Positions 42,710 through 54,700 of a stretch of 64,000 nucleotides of DNA are shown here, one piece after another. Both the position numbers and the translations under genes were made by a program. The notes beneath the pieces were generated by a model, which was given only the letters and a program-made list of their open reading frames with translations, was not told the DNA's origin and ran no database searches. Numbering within the stretch: position 1 is the stretch's first letter; every line of letters begins with the position of its first letter. Source of the DNA: Lineus longissimus (taxonomy: Eukaryota > Nemertea > Pilidiophora > Heteronemertea > Lineidae); NCBI RefSeq assembly GCF_910592395.1, contig NC_088316.1, positions 2,852,001 to 2,916,000 on the forward strand, read 5' to 3'.

Positions 42710-45700
42710 CTGCAAAGCGAAGAGATTACATTTAGGACAAATTTGTCTTACTCCAGTAATGATTGTCCATAGCAAAGGTAAGTCTCATCGCTATTCACTC
42801 CATGTCAGAAGTATACATATCAAATGATTGTAACAATTCTTCCGAGAACGTTCTGAAAGCTTCAAAATGACTGGATGAAAAAGCCAACCCAAAACGTGTT
42901 TCTCCTTTACACTTGCTATTTCTTTTTGGTCAAGCCTACAATGTTTGTTGCCCCTGCAGAAGTAGAACAGTCCCCCTCGAAAAAGTGTCCGGCCCTATCG
43001 TATTCTGATGAGTGGTTATGGCTCCATAGAGGCCATGACTGTCAGTTCCTCAGAGATTAAATTCACTCCGTACTATGGCAGTGTCACCATCATGAATTCA
43101 AGATGGCCACCAAATGTTTACCTTTTCCTTCATCATGGCATATGGCGGCATCCTCAGGGTCAGAATCGGTCATCGTCGTGCTGGCCAAGGAGTATCTGGT
43201 GCCCCCAACACTTCTCATTCTGTCCTCTTCGTACTCGTCATTGGCGGCTCCTTTCAGGCCCGCTCTCGCCTGGCCCTGGAGGGGGAGAATCACGAATTGA
43301 TCAGTTTCTTTCTGACACTAAAATAGCAGATATACGGCTGGTGATTGACTCAGTATTTGCAAATTCACCGCTGGTGCAGAATGATTGGACATAATTCGTC
43401 ATTCGTGGCTCCTTTTATCAGAGGCCAGTTTTCAAACCGCATTCTGAGAGTGAATTGAAAGTTAGTAGTCCAATACGCTTGTAATTGGCTCATATTTGAT
43501 GTCAGTCCAAATTAGCACCAAGTGATTGGCTCATTTCGAAACTTCCAAAATCAACAACTTGAGAGAAATTTGCTCTTTGCTTTTATCAGCATCGTCGTTG
43601 CATAGTTAAAGCTTTTCTAATTAACTGTGCACAAACGTACCAGGCTATACACCCAAAAAGAAGGGCCCACTGAACATATTCTTTAATATACAGGGTATTT
43701 CAATACCATACGGTCACGATTTCATATCGGCTATACGCCAGTGGCAATTAAAAGTGCACTTGTTCACACTAACCAAGAAAGTAACCATGGGACTGTTTTT
43801 CCAGGCTGTAAGCTATTATAGCAGGGTACACCTCTCCGCGGTGCTTGTCCAAAGAGTGAAAACGAAAATACATGTACACGAAACACCAACAACCCAATGC
43901 AAACTATCGACCAAATTATCGAGCAGCTTACATGGGGAAAATTTGGATATAACTATGTGTCACCGTAGTTTTCTTTCACCAAATTTGGCTAACAAGCCAA
44001 CATGCAGAAGTGTAACGTTACCGATGTTGTCGGGCGTACAGTGCTATACATATCATGCCGAATATTCAATTGACTATTTTGTTATGCTATGTAGAGAGAG
44101 TCAGTACAACTCGGGCACTTGTATGTATCGGCTATACATCAGCATCATTCTAATTATAACCCGTGCACTTGTCCACCCCAAATAACAAAGAATGTGGCCA
44201 CTTGACTATTGTTCCCGTCTGTATAGCAGGGTATGCTTGTTACGCGCTTTTCCACAGTTCTTACTGGAACCAGACCCCGTTCAGTTGAAGAACACAGTGT
44301 GATCAGTGTAAAAATGTTCCATTTTATCTGCCAATTCAAAACACTTGGTGGACATGTCGTTTGGTACTAGTACTCGTGTCTACAGTCACTTCTTTCGTCG
44401 CTGTAAAGACCTCCAGAGAGGATAAGATGTACGCTAAAGGTAACACTAATGACACTGTCCCAAACCTAATAAATAATAGGCCGGGTCTATTTGGCAAGCC
44501 GCTCGCCGAACAGGCATCTTTTTTGTCCTGTTTGGAGAGCCGCTTGCCAAACAGCACTAAAAAGCCACCCTGTTCGGCCAGCCGGGCTTGCCAAATCGGT
44601 AAAAAATCTACCGTATTTGGCGAGCTGGAGAAATTACTTTAATATTAATGAGTTCGGCTCTCCATTCAGGACAAGAAAAAGTCGCTGTTTGGTAAGCCGG
44701 GCTTGCTAAGTAGTCACTTCCTAAATACAATATTCGAACACCCAAAAAATGAAAATCTCCGATTCAGGGCTAATTTGTCGATTCAAAAAACCCGTTGGGC
44801 CGTGTTTTGGTACTCGCGTATATACATGTAGTTGAGTTTATTCAATCTACATGACTGTATATGCTCCTCGCAGGAAAGACCTCCACCGTCGATATCAGAG
44901 AGGATAAGACTTACGCTAACAGTAACGCTATTGACATGAAATTAAACCTGCCTACACCAAAAAGGCGGCCACGTGTGATAGTAATTTAAGTCACCCCGAG
45001 AATTAATCATAGTTCTCTTGTTCAATGATCCGTAGGAATTCGTGGCTTCAGAGACCATGGCATTGACCGCGTGGCCTTTGTTTATGAATAAGTCATGTCA
45101 TGATATCATTATCATTAGCATTGGCATAAATGAACGAAATCCTAACCTCTCTAGTGACTATTACCCTACAAGTATATTCAACAACGAGTAGTTTAAAAAA
45201 CCTGTCCGAAAAGAATAATGAGCTTTCCGTGAAATAAAACGAGAATGCATGACAAGTATACGTAATGGCGTCTGTCTGAATTCTCATTTCATTGGACGGA
45301 TTTAGAAATGTGATCAGTTCACAGACTGAACTGTATGAAAGTTTCAGACCCACGTGTCTAATTTTCCCTTACCGATATTCCATTTTCTGTCTTTTTGGAC
45401 CCAACCTGCAAGGTGTACAGCAAATCGAACTTAAACATAATAGGACCAACATAATATCTCAATAATTGGGCCAGTGAATAAAACAGTGTCCGAAATATTT
45501 TGGCGGCAGGAGAGGACTTATCGTGGGCGAGTTCCGTATTGAAAAGATGCAAGCTGTATATTACTGACACATGTCAGCTTCAGAAGCAAATGTCACTGTG
45601 TTTCTTGTCCGCTGTGTCAAACCTACGAAGCAGATTCTCCAAGTATGTTTTTCTTAAATCCAACACAATTTGCAGGTAAGGGATACAAATCAATTAAAAA

Positions 45701-48700
45701 TATTTTTCTTTTCTTGGGGCCCTTTGACGATTGTGGGGTCTGAACGGGGTCCACTGTTTCTCACATTGTAATGGTCAGGAAAATAAAACCGCGGACATTT
45801 AAAGATCCACAATAGGCAAACAAGGAGAGTGACATTTGCTAATGAAGATATTTGCATTTTCTAAGACACAAATGCACAGGGGTAGAATGACGACGGTCTA
45901 TATAATCAGAAGAAACTGCAGTAATACACTGGCCTGTAACAGAACGCAGTATAAATGGTTTGTCAGTGGGGTGAGAGATGCCTACTTTAGTCTCCTGCCG
46001 GCTAAGATCGCTTACCGGGGTGCACTAGTAATTTGGTAGACTAACTCCTAATTTTTCGGGAAGGAGAACTGATAAGCATTTATAATCCAAGGTTCTGTCA
46101 TATGAATGAAAACCTCACCTTTGCAACCTCGTTTTCCCAATCTGTCATGACTAGAACAAAGTAAAAATAAAGGCCAGCTTCCATCGCAACTCCTATAGTA
46201 AAACCTATCCACAGCCCTGAAATTAAAGTGAAAATAAATTTATAGTTAAATCCTGAGGAGAAAAGTTAAAAAAACCATCGCATAGTGCACATTCAAATAC
46301 ATGTACCATCCTGACCGTAAAAGTATCAACAGACATTGCTCAGCTTCCAGACAAACGCGCGCTACGTAAATGAATATGAAATGACTTTTTGTATTTTCAT
46401 AGATGTGGCTAACCACTGTGTGGTACGCGCCGGTCACCGATCCAAAGGTTGACCGCGCAAACGTTGCTTAACTTCCACTCTGGGGCCAACGCGCCAACCA
46501 CTGGGCCATAAAGGAATTCCCTCATGGCCGGCGGGTTAAGCCGTGCCATATACCTGGGGGTACTATAACATCATTCCCCCTTCGGACAGAGATGGATCGT
46601 CCGCGATCCTACTCAGCGCTTCATGCGTCTCAGTACCGAACTACAAATCCAGAGCTCGCATTTCGTGGGAAGGTCTGCCAGATGTATTGTACGCGCCGGT
46701 CACCGATCCAAAGGTTGACCGCGCTCAACGTTGCTTAACTTCCACTTTGGGGCCAACGCCATATACCTGGGGGTACTATACACCCACTGGCCGAGTTACC
46801 CGATTAGGTGATATCTTGTGTTTTATTCAAGTGATAAATTACTCGCTGAACAGCTGGTGAGAAAATTAAGATACTTGCCAGTGACCTTGAGATCAGTTAG
46901 ATACATAAGGCAGACACCGATCGGAAGACCTATGATAAAATATCCAAAAAATATGGCCATGGCTCCCAAGTGCTGTCTCCCAAGGCCGCGCATTATACCA
47001 CCATAGACACCCTGGAGAGAAAGAAAAAGCAAATCAGGAGATTGAACATCAAGAAAAAAACAGTGTGAATCTAGAAGTAACGGGTTGATACGTCCCGTTT
47101 CATTCTTGCTTGTTCATTTTTACTTTCACCACTGCCTGTTCGTTTCTTTATTCTTTATCTTTCTTCATACTTACACAGTTCCCATCGAAGAACTGAAATA
47201 TTGCCATGATCGGAAGAAGGCTGGACGCGTAGTTTATCACCTGCGAATCACTCGAGAAGATTTTGGGTAGCACCCCATGAAGGCTGGCTAGAAGGATCCC
47301 CATAAAGATGGACGTGCATACTGAAACAGAAACGAGCTCTTAAAATTACAATCAGATGTGCCTGATTCCGATGGCCTCTTATAGTGGTTAATAATGACTC
47401 CATATTGCCAGTCTAATAAACACCAGAAATCGTCCAAAATCCACAAAATCCACAAAATGGTAAAATGGTTACTGGGAGGACTTTGCCACCTTTGGTCTGT
47501 ATTGCGTCCGAACAACATCTTCGTCAGATTTCTGGCGTTTGATGGAGTTCCTAAGATTTGGAAAATGGAGTCGGTTACGTAGTTTCACCTCAGGCCTCCG
47601 CCTTGGGAACGGAAAGACGAAAGCTCGCCAGGCCCGCGGGTATCTCGTACAGATGCGGTGGGTTTGTTAGCCGCAAGCCAGTAAATAAACGCTACTAACT
47701 GCCCTCTCGACAGGTGCCTGGCTTAAAAAATAGAACTGAGCATACGAATAAACCACAACAATAAAGAAGTAATTTTACAGTCAACCCTCGGGAGGCAGAT
47801 TGGGATTTTATTACCAGCGCCTCAATCTGCAGGAAAGCAATTATGGTGAAATAAATTGATGAACTTACGGACTATACTAAGGCCAACTTTGACGGCTCTT
47901 TTCGCTTGCATTGGTTTCTCAGCTCCTATTAAGTGACCGACTCGTATATTACATCCAATACCAACACCGAATGGAATCTACAAGAAGAAAGGACAAATGT
48001 TACTTTTTTTCTAGATCACAAAGACATTAAAAAGAATATAAGCCTACAATTGAGGAGAAATTAACATCATCGACTTCGTACATGTATCGATTTCAAGTAC
48101 ACTCTGCCATTCTACAACCTTTACAAATCCTTTGATTAAAAGATGCACTTACTATAAAATTTATAGCCTCGATTTGAAAAAGGATCGATTGAGCACCCTG
48201 CTCCACTTTCCCCAGCGTCCCTGAAAGAAAATTTGAAACAATTATTGTCGAAGAACTGAAATTGACGAAAAGTGCGGGTTCGCTTAGTGGCTGATTGAAG
48301 GATAAGAGATGAGAAGACAGCCCGAGGCGACAGCCAACTAGGTCTTTCTCTTGGTTTCACGTCAGAGGAGTAGCTGGGTGCTGAATTGACAAGAGGGCAA
48401 CAGGATCTTCCTATAACTGAGCTCAAGAATCCGTCTTTATTAACACGCTGTGATACTCCAGGCAATCTTCTTTTGCTAGCAGTCTTATGTTAAGCATTAA
48501 TAGTAATGAAGACTGCCAATCCTTCAAAGCCCATTATAGCCAAAGTGCGCATGAGTATGCTCGAAATTGACTTCAAATGTCTCAATCAACGCAGTAGCTT
48601 TAATCAAAGAAAACGAAATTAGCAATTGGGGAATTCAAAAGTTAACTCGTTTCGATTGACGTCATAAGTTTTCGAGTTCAGTGAGGAAAAATGAAGTTTA

Positions 48701-51700
48701 GCTAAATTGCAATTAAGAAGACGAAATGAAAGCTTGGGAAGAAGGAAGAATGTCATGGAGATCACTTCAAAAGGTTCATGATGAAACTATAATTGGATCT
48801 GGGAATTTTGCCTTTAATTGGACTGCGATTCATTACAAACTGAATGCTATAGCATTATGGCGCTTTGCTCGCCTTGTTGGAGTATTTTAATAGGGCTATA
48901 CTACATGCACGTGACTTTCTCATCATGTCTCTGGGAAATGTCTTTCATTTGTGTATTATGTCTTGCGAGGTTTCTTTGCGATGCGGCCTGTTTTAAACAC
49001 ATTTCCCTCACACAATTTTTTTCTGAAGATTTCAATGGAACCACTGATGGAACTGAGTTTTCACACAATTGTGAAAACTCAGTTGGAGATCCGACAGAGT
49101 TTTCACAGTATCGAAAACCATTTGGGTTTCTTACTCCACCAAAAGACCTCTACGTGATTCATATTTGTGTTGGCCGAAAAACCATTTAAAGGTTTTTCTC
49201 AGAAGCTCAAAAACCTCTGTATTTCTAAAAGTGTAAATAGTTACGCGACTGCGCAGAAGTCCATTCCAAGGGCTACTCGCCCGTCAAGATAGTTCCTCTG
49301 TATTTCTAAGAGTGTAAATAGTTACGCGACTGTGCAGAAGTCTATTCCAAGTGCTACGCGCCCGTCAAGACAGCTCCTCTGTATTTCTAAGAGTGTAAAT
49401 AGTTACGCGACTGCGCAGAAGTCTATTCCAAGTGCTACGCGCCCGTCAAGACAGCTCCTCTGTATTTCTAAGAGTGTAAATAGTTACGCGACTGCGCAGA
49501 AGTCTATTCCAAGTGCCACTCACCCGTTAAGACAGCTCCTCTGTATTTCTAAGAGTGTAAATAGTTACGCGACTGCGCAGAAGTCTATTCCAAGTGCTAC
49601 TCACCCGTCAAGATAGTTCCTATCTCTAGACTGAGCCACTGTAAGAACAGCATGAGCAAACCCGCGATGGCTAACCGTAGGAAAAGGCCCCACTCTTCAA
49701 ATGCTTCAAATGTCCAACCTGCAACCGAAGGAATACTCTTATTGAGGATCAATACGTTATAAGGAGGGTATATGTCAATTTTGATTTTTTAACCTGAATG
49801 GCCAGGCTCCTAGCTACATCAGGGATCTTCTGACTGTGTACAAGCCAGGGCGGTCACTTCGTTAAGCTGAACAATTGCTGTTGGCCGTGCCTGTATCCAA
49901 ACGTTGTGGTTGTGACAAGGCCTTTAGTGTCAGTGCACCCAGACTCTGGAATGAACTTCCAAGGAACATCAGGGAATCGTCTGTGGACATTTTCAAAAAG
50001 AGACTAAAGGGACACCTGTTTTTGTAGACATTTGTGAACTTTTTAACGGCGCCTTGAGCACCATTTCCATGGTGGATCTGGTGCTATACAAGACTCCGCA
50101 TTGATTGATTGATTGTTGTAATTGTTTTGACACTGCATCGAATCTTCCGATACATCGGCGCCATCCTAGTAGAGAAGGTGTGGTTACTACAGTTCATGAA
50201 AGTCTACCAATGACAGGACTTTTTCCTTCTTCACATCGACCTTTATCATTGGGAGCTGGATGACAGCGGAAAAGTTCAGTCAAAGTTATCCTCGATGCCG
50301 AGACCCCTCCCTTTCGGCAAAATCAGCGCCTGGCTGTTCAAAACAATGTTGCATAAACGCCGACGTTAAATTAACTGGGCGTTATCTCCTGTAGTTAGAC
50401 TTAATGTCAAGTTAAGCTAACGCCAGCGTTAGTGACAAAACCTGTTTCGAACAACCGGGCCTAGGTTTCAGTTGCTTGGGTCTACTTACCGGGCCACGTG
50501 AGCTCGTATACTTTTGAATATAAAATATATGCTAACGTCGCCAGGAACATGCAGATGAAGGCTAGCGCCTGAGCTATTGCTGACCCGCTGAAATAAACAG
50601 AAAAATCATTGAAAAAGGCAATACAAACACATTTTGTTATAAGAAATAAGGAATTTCGGGTTCAAATGATATACTGAAGAATACACAGCAGGTAAGGTGG
50701 ACAGAAAAAGAAAACACCCTAACCGCGAACTTAAGAGGACAGTTCGACATTCATAAATTCCCGCCTTTCTACCGGGTGTGGCATCATGTAGTTTGCATTC
50801 GATATGGGGAGTTTGCAACTGAAACCTAGTGAATGATAGGCAGCTTACCCACGATTCACCCCTGTCTTGATATTGTAGAAAAAGGCCGTTATTTTGAATG
50901 CGAAACTGATCTGTCAAGTCCACGGATACAGTATCTTACATGGTTTTATTCAAAGGCCATATTGACCACCAGGTCACTTTCACTAATATCGAAAGATAGC
51001 GTAGGACACTTGTTTTCAGGGGAAACGCAACCTTAAACACCGAACAAAACGAGTAACTAAATGCAGCATATTTGTAGAAGGAGAATTCCGGAACACCGTT
51101 GGCATAATGACAGAACGCTTGGGGATTAACCATGACCCGTAACTCGGCATGTTTTGATTCGTTACTCGTATTCTGTCTGATAGCCAATCAGCGAGCCCGT
51201 TGCATACTTACTCTGTGCCCCACATCAACCAGTAAACGAGGACACCATGCATGACTGCGTTGACGGCAGCGCCTATGAAACCTATCACCAACGGTGGGAT
51301 AATGATGCTCTGAAAATAGACACATCTAATATGCATATTCGACTGAAGTACTAATTTGAAGAACAACTAATACGAAGGTAATTAATTTTGCAAAAAAGCC
51401 GTAGGGCAATTTAAACTAAAGTAATAAACCATTTATTATGGTGAAAAATTCGGAGTAATAGAGTTAATTTGCTGCCGCATTACACCTTCCTGAATCTTAC
51501 GAATTGTATTCTTATTTCCTTCAAATGAAGTAGATGCCAAGACCTTCGTGGTAAGGAAGTGTCATGCTCTTTCTAATCGAATCAAGACGGATTACAACGG
51601 TCAATGCCCCGGGTACAAGCCTTCGTTTCGTGGACAACTTTATCAGCCGAGAGGTTATTTTTAACCTGGACGCGCTGAAAGCTTCTACTGCACTGAAAGA

Positions 51701-54700
51701 AGAACCAGGTGATGCGCCAATAGCAGCAACTGTTACAAATGTTGTCTTACCTGTGTACGGAGATATTTTATCAATATTCGATGCATAAAGACGGCCTGGA
51801 AAGCGACAAAGGTCAAGGTTAATGAGATTAAAAAGGGCCAAGGTTTAGGAAACGCTGCCTCATGAAATATTTTCTGATCAAAGGTCATTGAAACGACCTG
51901 TCATTCCCATCCCATTAAAAAATGCCGGTCCCCGACCGCGCCAGCCGCGTTGCCTTGTATCGAACGATTAGAATGCGCACGGAGCGCTAATAGTCGGTCT
52001 TATATTCAACTACTTGACACTTATCTCAGAATGTTGGCTCAAGAATGGTGTCAAATTGCAAAGGTCGTATTTCATCATATGGCTTTGAAGGATGGAAAAC
52101 GATCCGCAATGACAAATCATGCCACACATCGAGATGTTAATAATGCTAAATTTGTGACAATTCCTTTATTCTGAGCAGTAAATTATATTGCTGCATAAAG
52201 AAACTTGAAGATACTGAACAAGAAGTGCAGCTTTTCTTCCGTTTCGAGAAAATGAGCAAGAACTACAAGGGGTTAAATGGAATATACATCAGGGCAGCCA
52301 ATTTCATTTCCTGAAAGAGTGGCTTATTGGTCATGGAAAGTGCACTGTATTTACACAAGACCCCGTGAAGGCTACGGAATTGTCAAGTATGATACTATAA
52401 AATAAAACTCTATAAAATATGGCACCCAACCACTTTGATTCTTGGATTACTAGCATCATCAATTGAACAGACTATTTTTTCAGGGATACCCTGTAAAATG
52501 TATCATCGTGTTGCAAATACTTAATTGAGTTGAAGACAGTTTGCCTATCGAACAATGGCTGGTATACTTACTACCATTCCTGGCATGAAGTAAGTGAGGT
52601 ATCTACCAGCTATTCTGTAAAACAAGACATCGTAACTGTAAATACTAGTCAATGACCATTAATTGCAATTCAAAGACATTAAAAACTCAACTCCTGAGGA
52701 ATTTTTAATATACATGTAGATGCCCTGAATATGGATGAAACATTCAAACTCGTGTACGCTGCATGGGGCAAAATCTTCACTCCATGCACCCTATGATTTG
52801 TGTACCATATGACCTGACCAACATACAGCTGCCGTGATGACCTATCATATTTCTCTCTTATTGCTATGATTAACTCTCCACTGCACTCTACCATATCCTC
52901 ACGGCATCCCTCCCCGGCTCCGCTGCGGGAGAGCCGCCATTTACATAAAGTGCACTTTCATATACGGTAGACGTCAATGAACCTTGTTGAGGGGAACTTT
53001 TTGTTAGTAATACCAAAATCTCTATGGTCAATAGGGTGCACGCAATTGAACCTTGATGTGGGTAACTACTGTTTCTAATGTCAAAATCTCCCAACAGTTA
53101 ATAGGGTGCACGCGATTGAACCTTGATGTGGGGAACTACTGTTTCTAATGTCAAAATCTCCCAACAGTCAATAGGGTGCACGCGATTGAACCTTGATGTG
53201 GGGAACTACTGTTTCTAATGTCAAAATCTCCAAATAGTCAATAGGGTGCACGCAATTGAACCTTGATGTGAGGAACTACTGTTTCTAATGTCAAAATCTC
53301 CCAACTGTCAATAGGGTGCACGTAATTGAACCCTGATGTGGGAACTACTGTTTCTAATGTCAAAATCTCCAAATAGTCAATAGGGTGCACGCGATTGAAC
53401 CTTGATGTGGGGAACTACTGTTTCTAATGTCAAAATCTCCCAACTGTCAATAGGGTGCACACGATTGAACCTTGATGTGGGGAACTACTGTTTCTAATGT
53501 CAAAATCTCCTAACAGTCAATAGGGTGCACGTAATTGAACCTTGATGAGGGGAACTACTGTTTCTAATGTCAAAATCTCCCAACTGTCAATAGGGTGCAC
53601 GCGATTGAACCTTGATGTGGGGAACTACTGTTTCTAATGTCAAAATCTCCTAACAGTCAATAGGGTGCACGCGATTGAACCTTGATGTGGGGAACTACTG
53701 TTTCTAATGTCAAAATCTCCTAACAGTCAACAGGGTGCACGCAACTGAACCTTGATGTGGGGAACTACTGTTTCTAATGTCAAAATCTCCCAACTGTCAA
53801 TAGGGTGCACACGATTGAACCTTGATGTGGGGAACTACTGTTTCTAATGTCAAAATCTCCAAATAGTCAATAGGGTGCATGCGATTGAACCTTGATGTGG
53901 GGAACTACTGTTTCTAATGTCAAAATCTCCCAACTGTCAATAGGGTGCACACGATTGAACCTTGATGTGGGGAACTACTGTTTCTAATGTCAAAATCTCC
54001 TAACAGTCAATAGGGTGCACGCGATTGAACCTTGATGTGGGGAACTACTGTTTCTAATGTCAAAATCTCCTAACAGTCAACAGGGTGCACGCAACTGAAC
54101 CTTGATGTGGGGAACTACTGTTTCTAATGTCAAAATCTCCCAATAGTCAATAGGGTGCACGCAATTGAACCTTGATGTGGGGAACTACTGTTTCTAATGT
54201 CAAAATCTCCCAACAGTCAATAGGGTGCACGCGATTGAACCTTGATGTGGGGAACTACTGTTTCTAATGTCAAAATCTCCCAACTGTCAATAGGGTGCAC
54301 GCAATTGAACCTTGATGAGGGGAACTACTGTTTCTAATGTCAAAATCTCCCAACTGTCAATAGGGTGCACGTAATTGAACCTTGATGAGGGTAACTACTG
54401 TTTCTAATGTCAAAATCTCCCAACTGTCAATAGGGTGCACGCGATTGAACCTTGATGTGGGGAACTACTGTTTCTAATGTCAAAATCTCCTAACAGTCAA
54501 CAGGGTGCATGCGATTGAACCTTGATGTGGGGAACTACTGTTTCTAATGTCAAAATCTCCCAACTGTCAATAGGGTGCACGTAATTGAACCTTGATGAGG
54601 GGAACTACTGTTTCTAATGTCAAAATCTCCCAATAGTCAATACGGTGCACGTAATTGCACCTTGATGAGGGGAACTATTGTTAGCAATGCCAGAATCTTC

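Noticed and set aside
43754-44185. 143-codon plus-strand ORF
   Set aside because: Starts with TTG, antisense within a MATE intron, no domain or splice context.
49332-49616. 94-codon repetitive ORF
   Set aside because: Product of an 81-bp (27-codon) tandem array without stops; antisense to the MATE exon end.
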